Positions 34,854 to 42,795 of a DNA stretch of 64,000 bases are shown piece after piece. The translations under genes were made by a program, and so were the position numbers. The first letter of the stretch is position 1. Each line of letters opens with the position of its first letter. The stretch is taken from contig NZ_JBEXDG010000035.1 of the NCBI RefSeq assembly GCF_040605635.1, forward strand, positions 36,772 through 100,771, given 5' to 3'. The DNA is from Dactylosporangium sp040605635 (GTDB lineage Bacteria; Actinomycetota; Actinomycetes; Mycobacteriales; Micromonosporaceae). The notes under the pieces were generated by a model that had not been told where the DNA came from, did no database searches, and saw only the letters and a program-made list of their open reading frames with translations.

Positions 34854-34924
34854 GTCGCAGGGGACCGTTGTCGTGGGTCGCCCCGTGTCCCCATCAGGAC
34901 CGAGGAGGAAGGACGGCCGCGACG

Positions 34925-35044
34925 ATGAGGTTGCTGTGGCCGGGCGAGCGGCGCGGGATCGACGAGGACTTCGTCGCGTACCACGCCGCTCGGGGCACCG
35001 TGCGGATCGCCGCGCTCGACCCGGCGATGCCGCGGTTCCCGTAG
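34925..35044 (+). CDS. Small 39-residue protein of unknown function
   Basis: MRLLWPGERRGIDEDF... to PRFP. Nearly every third codon base is G or C, which argues for translation or recent descent from a coding gene. GGAGGAAGGA lies about 11 bases upstream of the ATG. It has no hydrophobic segment or known motif. It could be the start of a truncated gene between the exporter and the molybdopterin oxidoreductase. Confidence 0.4.
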   Translation: MRLLWPGERRGIDEDFVAYHAARGTVRIAALDPAMPRFP

Positions 35045-35116
35045 CGCTTGCCGGGACCGTGTCTCACGGGTCAGGCTGACCGCGACGGCTTCGGCGACCA
35101 ACGGCGGTGAGGCGCG

Positions 35117-37324
35117 ATGAACGGCACCCGTACGGCCTTCCGGACCTGCCCGCTGTGCGAGGCGGTCTGCGGCCTGGAGCTCACCGTCGCCGACGACCGG
35201 ATCGTGGCGGCCCGCGGCGACCGGGACCACGTGCTCAGCGCCGGGTTCGTCTGCCCGAAGGGCGCGACGTTCGCCCAGGTGGTCCACGACCCGGACCGCC
35301 TGCGCCGGCCGCTGCTGCGCGGCGCCGGCGGCGAGCACCACGAGGTCGGCTGGGACGAGGCGTTCGCCGCGGTCGAGACCGGGCTGCGACGGGTCGCCGG
35401 GCTGCACGGCCGGGACGCCGTCGCCGTGTACCTCGGCAACCCCAACGTCCACACGATGGCGGGGCCGCTGTACGGCGGCCCCCTCGTCAAGGCCGTCGGC
35501 ACCCGGAACGTGTACTCCGCCAGTACCGTCGACCAGATGCCGAAACACGTCGCGTGCGGCTATCTCTACGGCAACCCCGACGCCATCGCGGTGCCCGACA
35601 TCGACCGCACCGACCTGCTCGTCCTCCTCGGCGCGAACCCCCTCGAGTCCAACGGCAGCCTGTGCTCGGCGCCGGACTTCCCCGGGCGGCTCGCCGCCGT
35701 CCAGGCCCGCGGCGGGCGGATCGTCGTCGTCGACCCGCGGCGGACCCGCACCGCGGCCGTCGCCGACGAGCACGTGTTCATCCGGCCCGGCGGCGACGCG
35801 CTGCTGCTGTTCGGGCTCGTCCACACGCTCTTCGACGAGGGGCTCGTCGCGCTGGGCCGCCTCGACGGGCACGTCGACGGCGTCGAGCGGGTCGAGGTCC
35901 TCGCCAAGGACTTCGCGCCCGAGGCCGTCGCCGCCGCGTGCGGGGTGCCGGCCGCCGACATCCGCCGGCTCGCCAGGGACCTCGCCGCCGCGCCGTCCGC
36001 CGCCGTGTACGGCCGGATCGGCACCTGCGCGGTCGAGTTCGGCACGCTGACCAGCTGGCTGGTCGACGTCGCCAACGTGCTCACCGGCAACCTCGACCGG
36101 CCCGGCGGCGTCATGTTCCCCCTCGCCCCGCACGCGCGTCCGGCGTCGGCGCCGGGCGGCAAGGGGTTCAAGGTCGGGCGGTGGACCAGCCGGGTCCGCG
36201 GGCTGCCGGAGGTCAAGGGCGAGCTGCCGGTCGCGACCCTCGCCGACGAGATCACCACGCCCGGCGAGGGGCAGGTCAGGGCCCTGATCACGGTCGCCGG
36301 CAACCCGGTGCTGTCCACGCCGAACAGCGGGCAGCTCGACGAGGCCCTGGCCGGGCTCGAGTTCATGGTGAGCGTCGACCCTTACCTCAACGAGACCACC
36401 CGGCACGCCGACGTGATCCTGCCGCCGGCCGACCCCGCGCGGGTGGGGCACTACGACTTCGCGTTCCTGACCCTCGTCGTGCGCAACATGGCGGCGTACT
36501 CCCCGCCGGTCCTGCCCAAGGACCCGGGCGGCATGGACGAGTGCGACATCCTCGCGCGGCTCGCCGGCGGCGGCGCGGACCTCCACGAGCGCCTGCTCAC
36601 GTCGCTGCTGCAGCGCGCGGTCGACGACCCGGAGTCGCCGGTGGCCGGCCGCGACGTCGCGGACCTGCGGGCCCTCGTCGACGGCGACGGACCCATGGAG
36701 CGCATCCTCGACGTGCGGCTGCGGCTCGGCGCGTACGGCGACGGCTTCGGCACCGACCCGGCAGGGCTGACGCTGCGCGGGCTCCTCGACCGGCCGCACG
36801 GCGTGGACCTCGGCCCGCTGCAGCCGCGGATTCCTGAGGTACTGCGCACGCCCAGCGGCCAGGTCGAGCTGTGCCCCGCGCCGGTCGCGGCGGACGTCGC
36901 CCGGCTGCGGAACACCCTGGACCGGCCCGGCGACGGGCTCGTGCTCGTCGGCCGGCGGCACCTGCGGTCCAACAACAGCTGGATGCACAACGTACCGGCG
37001 CTGATGAAGGGTCGCGACCGGTGCACGCTGCAGGTCCACCCGCACGACGCGGCGGCCCTCGACCTCACCGACGGCGCTGCGGCCACGGTCGCCTCCCGTG
37101 TCGGCACGCTCACCGTCGCCGTCGAGATCACCGACACGGTGATGCCGGGCGTGGTGAGCCTGCCGCACGGCTGGGGTCACGGCGCGCCGGGCACCCGCGC
37201 CTCGGTCGCCGCCTCGCGCCCGGGCGTCAACAGCAACATCCTCACCGACGACCGCGCCATCGACCCGCTGTCGGGCAACAGCGTCCTCAACGGCATCCCG
37301 GTCACCGTCACCCCCGCCGCCTGA
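35117..37324 (+). CDS. Molybdopterin oxidoreductase with N-terminal [4Fe-4S] site
   Basis: 735 residues. Cys11-x2-Cys14-x3-Cys18-x27-Cys46 is the [4Fe-4S] motif of the DMSO-reductase/formate dehydrogenase superfamily, and GANPLESN, DPRRTRTA, GNPVLSTPNS, NNSWMHN and LPHGWGHG mark the bis-MGD-binding regions. Where formate dehydrogenases have (Se)Cys and DMSO reductases Ser, this protein has VDQMP (138-142) without an obvious protein ligand to molybdenum. No electron-transfer subunit, transporter or cofactor gene is adjacent, so the substrate and partner are unknown; a soluble cytoplasmic enzyme is likely because no Tat signal is present. Confidence 0.85.
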   Translation: MNGTRTAFRTCPLCEAVCGLELTVADDRIVAARGDRDHVLSAGFVCPKGATFAQVVHDPDRLRRPLLRGAGGEHHEVGWDEAFAAVETGLRRVAGLHGRDAVAVYLGNPNVHTMAGPLYGGPLVKAVGTRNVYSASTVDQMPKHVACGYLYGNPDAIAVPDIDRTDLLVLLGANPLESNGSLCSAPDFPGRLAAVQARGGRIVVVDPRRTRTAAVADEHVFIRPGGDALLLFGLVHTLFDEGLVALGRLDGHVDGVERVEVLAKDFAPEAVAAACGVPAADIRRLARDLAAAPSAAVYGRIGTCAVEFGTLTSWLVDVANVLTGNLDRPGGVMFPLAPHARPASAPGGKGFKVGRWTSRVRGLPEVKGELPVATLADEITTPGEGQVRALITVAGNPVLSTPNSGQLDEALAGLEFMVSVDPYLNETTRHADVILPPADPARVGHYDFAFLTLVVRNMAAYSPPVLPKDPGGMDECDILARLAGGGADLHERLLTSLLQRAVDDPESPVAGRDVADLRALVDGDGPMERILDVRLRLGAYGDGFGTDPAGLTLRGLLDRPHGVDLGPLQPRIPEVLRTPSGQVELCPAPVAADVARLRNTLDRPGDGLVLVGRRHLRSNNSWMHNVPALMKGRDRCTLQVHPHDAAALDLTDGAAATVASRVGTLTVAVEITDTVMPGVVSLPHGWGHGAPGTRASVAASRPGVNSNILTDDRAIDPLSGNSVLNGIPVTVTPAA

Positions 37325-37388
37325 CCGCCCCGCGCGAGCCGGTCGCCTCGCGGTGAGGGGAGGTTGCCGCGCGCGCTTCCGGGCTGCC

Positions 37389-38072
37389 CTACGCGTTCGA
37401 CGGCAGCTCGACGCTGAGGTGGGTGCCGCTGCCGGGCGGGCTGTCGAGGTGCAGGAGGCCGCCGAGCGTGGCGGCGCGGGCGGCGAGCAGCACGATCCCG
37501 CCGCCGATGACGGGCCGCGCACCGCCGATGCCGTCGTCGTCGACGGAGATCTGCACGGTCGGGCCGTGCCCGCGCACCGCGACGACGGCCCTGCGAGCGC
37601 CCGCGTGGCCGACGACGTTGCCGAGCGCCTCACAGACCACGGCGTACGCGGTCGCCGCCACCACCGGCGTCCCCGGCACGACGTCGACGGTCACGTGCAC
37701 CGTCAGCGGCACGGCCGCGGCGACCTGGTGGACCGCGGCGCCGAGATCCGGCACCCCCGGGTCGACGGCGAGCCCCAGGTCGCACAGGTCCTTGAGCGCG
37801 TGGCGCAGCCCGGTCCCGGCCCGTGGGGCGAGGGCACGCGCGGCCGGGTCCGCCGCGGCGCGGATCTCCGCGGCGACCGCGGCCAGCTCGGTCACCATGC
37901 CGAAGGCGCCGTCGAACCCCACGGCGGGGCCGGCGCCGAGGTCCGCCTCGAACTGACGGAGCCGGGCGAGGATCCGGTCCTGCTCCGCGCCGGGCACGAC
38001 GGCGATCCGATCCCTGCGCAGGCGTGACCGCACGCCCGACCCCAGCCACACGCCGAGCAGGTCCACGCCCAC
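37389..38072 (-). CDS. Orphan GHKL ATPase-domain protein (histidine-kinase-like)
   Basis: 227 residues. The C-terminal half resembles the ATPase domain of NarL-type histidine kinases: VVCEALGNVVGHAGA (N box), DDDGIGGARPVIGGGIVLLAARAATLGG (G1 and G2) and a final PPGSGTHLSVELP. The N-terminal half (RILARLRQFEADLG, ELAAVAAEIRAAADPAARAL, LRHALKDLCDL) is helical but lacks the phospho-acceptor His motif and membrane segments. It may be a decayed kinase or a stand-alone regulator that acts through protein binding. No response regulator is nearby. Confidence 0.65.
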   Translation of the reverse strand: MGVDLLGVWLGSGVRSRLRRDRIAVVPGAEQDRILARLRQFEADLGAGPAVGFDGAFGMVTELAAVAAEIRAAADPAARALAPRAGTGLRHALKDLCDLGLAVDPGVPDLGAAVHQVAAAVPLTVHVTVDVVPGTPVVAATAYAVVCEALGNVVGHAGARRAVVAVRGHGPTVQISVDDDGIGGARPVIGGGIVLLAARAATLGGLLHLDSPPGSGTHLSVELPSNA

Positions 38073-38203
38073 ACCCCCTGATCATCTGCTCTCGCAGCAA
38101 AGGAGCGGTTTCCCGCCACGCCGCGTTACCCGGCGGGGCGCCGAGTGCGGTACACAAACAACAACCATCAATGTAATCCAGTTGTGCCAGCCGCGTGGCG
38201 CAT

Positions 38204-38356
38204 TCAGACGATCAGCGCGACGCGGCGCAGGCCGTCGGTCGACGCACCCGCCACCAGCAGCACCCCGCCGTCTGCGGTGATGGGGTCGACCTCGACGTCG
38301 GGCGCCGCGGCCCGCACCGGGGACGCGGCACCGCGGAGCTCGAACTCGTGCAACAT
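38204..38356 (-). CDS. Small 50-residue protein of unknown function
   Basis: MLHEFELRGAASPV... to RRVALIV. Almost all codons end in G or C, strongly suggesting it is or recently was coding. There is no clear ribosome site, only TTGCCGG before the ATG. The C-terminal half GVLLVAGASTDGLRRVALIV is hydrophobic. It may be a fragment of a larger lost gene. The remainder of 38073-38450 holds the chitinase terminator and nothing else I can name. Confidence 0.4.
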   Translation of the reverse strand: MLHEFELRGAASPVRAAAPDVEVDPITADGGVLLVAGASTDGLRRVALIV

Positions 38357-38407
38357 CCGGCAAGAATGTCAAACCCGGGGTGCGGCTACGGTGACACCCT
38401 GTGACAC

Positions 38408-38444
38408 ACCGCGGGCGCACCCCTCGGCGAGGTGCACCCGCGGT
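38408..38444 (-). terminator. Chitinase terminator hairpin
   Basis: ACCGCGGGCGCACC (38408-38421) pairs with GGTGCACCCGCGGT (38431-38444), one G-T pair, nine-base loop, directly after the stop of the minus-strand chitinase gene. Confidence 0.8.
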
Positions 38445-38450
38445 CTGGTG

Positions 38451-39527
38451 TCAGCAGTACAGGTTTCCGCCGGCGGGGACGCCCAGAATGCCGACGAACT
38501 GGTTGTACAGGTTCACGCGGCTCTGCACCTGACCGGCGTTGCCGCCGTTGCACTCGATGCTGTTGATCGCGCGGATCGTGGTGCCGAAGCCCTGGCCGTT
38601 CACCATGGCGTTGTGCGACGTGGTGCCGGCGTTGCCGGTGCCGGTCATCCAGTACCAGAGGCCCGTCTGCCACGAGATCGACGAGTTCGTGGCGACCAGG
38701 TTCGGGTTGTTGAGCAGGTCGACGCCGAGGGCGTCACCGGCCGCCTTGTAGTTGAAGTTCCAGCTGAGCTGGATCGGGCCGCGGCCGTGGTACGCGGACT
38801 GCCCGGCGGGGCACCCGTAGGGCTGGCTGTAGTCGCAGTAGTGCGGCCAGTTCGCGGTGTTGATCTCGTCGATGTAGACCAGGCCGCCGGTCTCGTGGCT
38901 GACGTTCGCCAGGAACGCCGCGGCCTCCTGCTTCTTGACGGTGTCGCTGCCGCTCGTGGCGAACGCCGGGTACTTCTTGATCGCGTCGGTGAGCCCGGCG
39001 TAGGTGTAGAACCCGTTCCTGCCCGGGAACATCTGGTTGAACTGCGCCTCGCTGACGACGAACCCGCCGCCCCCGCCGCCGCCCGTGCCGCCCCCGCCGC
39101 AGCTGTACGGCGACCAGAACCAGGTGCTGATCGTCGGGTCGTAGCCGGGGTTCTCGTGCGTCGCCTGGTAGTACAGGCCGTTGGTATAGCGCACGATCGC
39201 GCCGACCGCGTAGTACTGCCCGGCCACCCAGTTCGGGTAGCTGCACGAGCCGCCGCCACCACCGCCGGTGCCGCCGCCGCAGCTGCCGTCGTCCGCCCAC
39301 ACGCCGGACCCGCCGGTGCTGGGCGTCTCGTACTGCGTCCACCACTTGGCGGTCCAGTTGTGGCCGTTGTACGACGCCTGCTGCCCACCGGTGTACACCT
39401 GGCTGGAGACGTAGGCGGACGCACATGCGGCCGCGTTGGCCGCGGTCGCGGGCAGGACCACGGCCGCGGCGGCCGCGATCGTCATGCCCGCCGCGGCCAC
39501 GAGCGCGAGCAGTCTTCTTCTGAGCAT
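38451..39527 (-). CDS. Secreted GH19 chitinase with two chitin-binding modules
   Basis: 358 residues from the ATG at 39527. A signal peptide is at 1-34. Residues 35-82 and 94-143 are two CBM5/12-type chitin-binding modules (WTAKWWTQYETPS; YYAVGAIVRYTNGLYYQATHENPG), separated by Gly-rich linkers. Residues 157-358 are a family 19 catalytic domain with HETGG (Glu212) and Glu221 nine residues later, the spacing of the catalytic pair, plus YHGRGPIQLSWNFNY. It cleaves chitin outside the cell. The architecture CBM-CBM-GH19 is common in soil actinomycetes. A perfect 20-bp dyad lies just upstream. Confidence 0.92.
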   Translation of the reverse strand: MLRRRLLALVAAAGMTIAAAAAVVLPATAANAAACASAYVSSQVYTGGQQASYNGHNWTAKWWTQYETPSTGGSGVWADDGSCGGGTGGGGGGSCSYPNWVAGQYYAVGAIVRYTNGLYYQATHENPGYDPTISTWFWSPYSCGGGGTGGGGGGGFVVSEAQFNQMFPGRNGFYTYAGLTDAIKKYPAFATSGSDTVKKQEAAAFLANVSHETGGLVYIDEINTANWPHYCDYSQPYGCPAGQSAYHGRGPIQLSWNFNYKAAGDALGVDLLNNPNLVATNSSISWQTGLWYWMTGTGNAGTTSHNAMVNGQGFGTTIRAINSIECNGGNAGQVQSRVNLYNQFVGILGVPAGGNLYC

Positions 39528-39549
39528 GGGCGAACCACCTTCCACGGAA

Positions 39550-39569
39550 ACATGGACAGTCGTCCATGT
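39550..39569 (-). promoter_or_regulatory. Perfect dyad upstream of the chitinase gene
   Basis: ACATGGAC-agtc-GTCCATGT, eight-base perfect arms, 23 bp before the start codon. It does not match the DasR (GlcNAc repressor) consensus. Candidate operator for the chitinase. Confidence 0.5.
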
Positions 39570-39595
39570 CGTTATTTGTAAACAAAACTTCCCTC

Positions 39596-39621
39596 TTTGT
39601 AAATACTGTTACCTGATTTCC
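39596..39621 (+). repeat. 26-bp direct repeat, copy 1
   Basis: Begins TTTGTAAA and contains TGTTACCTGAT; copy 2 at 40725-40750 differs at three of 26 positions. Similarity weakens but continues a few bases to the left (ACTT..C..CTTT). The two copies bracket the TIGR04222 gene. Confidence 0.8.
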
Positions 39622-39723
39622 GCCTTCGGCAAGATGTGCTCAGGGTCCGCCCGCTCCCCTGTCGTACGACGCCGGTCGATGCCCACAATGGGGACCTGAC
39701 GTCGGTCACGGGGGTGGGCGATC

Positions 39724-40704
39724 ATGGCTGCTGGTGCGACCTGGGGAATCTCAGGACCGGTCTTTCTCTGGCTGTTCCACGCGGCGGGCGTGCTCGCCGT
39801 CGGCGTCGCGCTGCTGTGGCGGTGGTGGCGCACGCGGGCGCTGCGCCGGCCGCACACCGAAGGCCTCACCGCCGAGCATCTCGCGGCGCTGAGGGCCGAT
39901 CGGGCGGGCGTCATCAGCACCGGCCTCGCCGCACTGCGCGCCCGGGGTGCGGTCGAGGCGGCCGCCGGCGTGGTGACGCGCAGCGCCGCGTTCGGCGGCG
40001 GCGAGGCGCTGCCCGCCGAGGCCACGCCGCTGGAGCGGGCCCTGTTCGAGGCCGTCCGGACGCCGAGGCAGGCCAGCGGCCTGCATCGGGACACGACGGT
40101 CAGGCCGGCCCTGGAAGCGATCGAGGCCGACCTTCGCCGGCGCGGGCTGCACGCCGACCGCGGGCTCGACCTCAGGCTCTCGATCGTCGCCGGCGTGCCA
40201 CTGGGCGCGCTGCTCGTCCTCGGCGCGGTCCGGGCGGTGGCAGGGCTGATCAACGACCGGCCGATCGGTCTGCTGATCTTCTCGATGATCGTGTACGGCT
40301 CGGCCATGCTCCTGGTCGTGAACCTGGAGGCGCCCCGGGTGCGGGACACGTTCGGGGTCTGGTCGGGTGCGCGGCGGGAGCACCAGCACCTCGCGCCGCA
40401 CCTCTGCCCGTCCTGGGCCACCTACGGCCCGGCGGGCGCGGCCATGTCCGTGGCGCTGCACGGCGACACCGCGATACGCGCGGGGGATCCGGCCTATGCC
40501 GCCGGGCTGCAGGAACCGCCCGGGCCGAGCACCGACCGGCGGCCGTCCTCGCGTGCCCTGCGCCGCGGCGGTGGCCACGCCGGAGCATCGGCCCCGCTCG
40601 GCACCGGTTCCTCGTCGTCGTACACCTGCGGCTCCGCATACGGCGACGGCTCCTCGTGCGGCGGAGGCTCCTCATCCGGGGGCGGCTCGTCGTGCGGCGG
40701 CTGA
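39724..40704 (+). CDS. TIGR04222-type membrane protein with Gly/Ser/Cys tail
   Basis: 326 residues. A first helix (about 13-33, FLWLFHAAGVLAVGVALLW) is followed by a soluble Ala/Arg-rich region, then two helices at about 158-177 and 183-203. The C-terminus is a low-complexity tail rich in Gly and Ser with regularly placed Cys (GSSCGGGSSSGGGSSCGG), the hallmark of TIGR04222 proteins. Their function is unknown; the tail suggests metal binding or a bacteriocin-like element, but that is speculation. It is flanked by near-identical 26-bp direct repeats. Confidence 0.8.
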   Translation: MAAGATWGISGPVFLWLFHAAGVLAVGVALLWRWWRTRALRRPHTEGLTAEHLAALRADRAGVISTGLAALRARGAVEAAAGVVTRSAAFGGGEALPAEATPLERALFEAVRTPRQASGLHRDTTVRPALEAIEADLRRRGLHADRGLDLRLSIVAGVPLGALLVLGAVRAVAGLINDRPIGLLIFSMIVYGSAMLLVVNLEAPRVRDTFGVWSGARREHQHLAPHLCPSWATYGPAGAAMSVALHGDTAIRAGDPAYAAGLQEPPGPSTDRRPSSRALRRGGGHAGASAPLGTGSSSSYTCGSAYGDGSSCGGGSSSGGGSSCGG

Positions 40705-40724
40705 CCCCTTTCCCACTTTCTTCT

Positions 40725-40750
40725 TTTGTAAAGAGTGTTACCTGATCTCC
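40725..40750 (+). repeat. 26-bp direct repeat, copy 2
   Basis: Partner of the repeat at 39596-39621, lying 21 bp after the TIGR04222 stop codon. Same orientation, 23 of 26 positions identical. Confidence 0.8.
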
Positions 40751-40859
40751 TGTCGACCTTTAGACGGCGCGGACTGCGCGGCGACGGCGGGCTCGACCGC
40801 CCGCCGACCGTGGAGCCGTCGAGCCCGCTGCGCGATGCGGTCGTGCGCCGTTGCTTCGG

Positions 40860-42746
40860 TCAGTCGACGGTGTAGGCCGCCGCCAATGCCCGGCGCTGCC
40901 CGTCGAGCCGGGCGGCAAGTGCGGGTGCGGCGGCGCGCAGGTCGCCCAGGGTCGTGCGGGTCTGCAACAGCTGCGCCCACAGGACGCCGCGCCCCTGCTC
41001 GGCTGTTTCGACGGCGGCGCCGAGGCTCCCAGCGGCGATCATGGCGGCGGTGGCATCGGCGCTCAGACCGGACCAGTCCCTCAGCGCCTGCTCCTGGCTG
41101 TCGCGGCGCAGACCGGGCCAGGCAGCCTCGGTCAACTTCCCGACGGCGACACCGTAGCCTTCGGCCGCCGACGACCAGGCGCCGACGGTCGCGGCCACCA
41201 GGCCCCAGGCGGCGCCCGCGCGCATCGCCATCGCATGTCCCGGGCTGCGCCCCGACGCCGCCGTGCGCAAGGCGTGCAGGGCCGCACCGACGTCGCCCTC
41301 CTCTCCGGTGCGCTGGAATCGGCTGAACAGCACCAGTCCCAGGCCCAGCCACAGCGACGCCGTGCCGGGGTCGCCCGTGTCCGCATCCGCGAGCGCCGCC
41401 CGGATCGTTGCCGCCGCCTCGGTGAGATCGGACAGGTCTCCGGCGAGCTCGAAACGCTGGTGGAGCGCATCGGAGAGGTTCAGGTGCCCTTGCCGGGCCG
41501 ATCCGAGCCGCACCGCCTCCCGGCACGCCACAACGGCCGCATCGGCGTCCTCGATCGTCCCGGTCGCACCGGCGCGGACCGAGAGCGCCCCACCGAGATT
41601 GGACATACGGGCCGCCGACCCCGACACGTGGTGGGATCCCTGCGCAACCGCGGCCTCCGCCACGGCGACCGCCTCGTCGATGTCCTCCGCCTGCCGCTGC
41701 CGCCGATAGCGCCGCTCCAGCATGACGGAGAGGCTCGTCAGGTACCGGTGCCGGTCGGCACGACCGAGCGGGCAAGCGTCGACCGCAGCACGGGCCGCAT
41801 CGACCGCGGCGTCCAGATCCTCCAGTTCGCCATGATGTGCGAAGCGAAGGCCCAACGCGGCGGTGAGACCGCTGAAGAACATCGGCCGATCGACATGGCC
41901 GTCCGGCGCGAGGGCCACGGCCTCACGAAGCACCCTGACCATTTCATCAAGGTCGGCCAATGCGGCTGTCCGCTCGAATCGCGTCCGGAGACTGTTGCCG
42001 AGATTCAGGCAGCGCCAAACAAGATCGGGGTGATGATGCGGAGTCGTCGCCCACGCCGCCCGGGTGGCCTCGACGGCCTCGTCGAGCTGCTCCCGATCAC
42101 CGGTGAACTGGGCCTGCAGCAACAACGCGTTGCCCAGGTTGGACTGGGCAAGGGGCCACACCTCATCGGCGGGATGCGCGGCATCTGCCGCGTTCCGATG
42201 CGCCTCGACGCCCGCCGTCAGGTCCGCCGGATCCGCGCGACGCTCATACCGCATCATCAACGCGTTGCCCAGGTTGGTCGAGCGCCGGGCCACGTTCGCC
42301 GGCGGCAGGCCGACGGGCGCCAGCGAGCGACGGCCCAGGTCGATCGCCCGGTCCAGGAGGTCAGGCTCATCGCGGTACTCCACGACGTGCAACGTCTTGA
42401 GCGCCAGGCGGGCGTCCCGGCCACCCGGGGTAAGGGCATCGCGCACCTCGCCGTTGACGAACTGCGGTGCAACCTCGACCACCCAGGCGAACACCATGAG
42501 CGCCAGATCCAGGTCTGCCTCGTCCTCACCCACGGGCAACGCCTTGAAACGGCTCCAGTGCAGCCAGGCGATCGTGTGGGCGATCGGAAGGTTCTTGACA
42601 CCCGCATCCTCGCGCCATTGCGCCGCCCAGAGGTCGGCGGCCTCCCGCATCGCGTCGTCCCCGAGAAGGCTCAGCGGGTCCGGACTCTGCTGACTGGCCT
42701 CGATCCGACGGCCAAGCGATCGCATCAGTTCGTGCACACACCGCAT
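40860..42746 (-). CDS. TPR-repeat protein lacking the usual C-terminal CHAT domain
   Basis: 628 residues, essentially all tetratricopeptide-like helices: repeats such as RRSTNLGNALMMRYERRADPADL, LAQSNLGNALLLQAQFTGDREQL and LVWRCLNLGNSLRTRFERT recur about every 50 residues. The end (AAVETAEQGRGVLWAQLLQTRTTLGDLRAAAPALAARLDGQRRALA in part) is the linker that in relatives leads straight into a CHAT caspase-like protease domain. Here the frame stops five residues later (YTVD). No CHAT sequence follows in any frame of the 155-bp gap, so the effector has been lost or never existed. Confidence 0.8.
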   Translation of the reverse strand: MRCVHELMRSLGRRIEASQQSPDPLSLLGDDAMREAADLWAAQWREDAGVKNLPIAHTIAWLHWSRFKALPVGEDEADLDLALMVFAWVVEVAPQFVNGEVRDALTPGGRDARLALKTLHVVEYRDEPDLLDRAIDLGRRSLAPVGLPPANVARRSTNLGNALMMRYERRADPADLTAGVEAHRNAADAAHPADEVWPLAQSNLGNALLLQAQFTGDREQLDEAVEATRAAWATTPHHHPDLVWRCLNLGNSLRTRFERTAALADLDEMVRVLREAVALAPDGHVDRPMFFSGLTAALGLRFAHHGELEDLDAAVDAARAAVDACPLGRADRHRYLTSLSVMLERRYRRQRQAEDIDEAVAVAEAAVAQGSHHVSGSAARMSNLGGALSVRAGATGTIEDADAAVVACREAVRLGSARQGHLNLSDALHQRFELAGDLSDLTEAAATIRAALADADTGDPGTASLWLGLGLVLFSRFQRTGEEGDVGAALHALRTAASGRSPGHAMAMRAGAAWGLVAATVGAWSSAAEGYGVAVGKLTEAAWPGLRRDSQEQALRDWSGLSADATAAMIAAGSLGAAVETAEQGRGVLWAQLLQTRTTLGDLRAAAPALAARLDGQRRALAAAYTVD

Positions 42747-42795
42747 TGTCGCTGGTGCCGCCCAGCAGGTGTACCGCGGCGAGGAACACCGGCGT

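Noticed and set aside
34481..37633. 1050-codon minus-strand ORF across the exporter and molybdopterin genes
   Set aside because: No ribosome site or domain; the opposite strand has two clear protein families.
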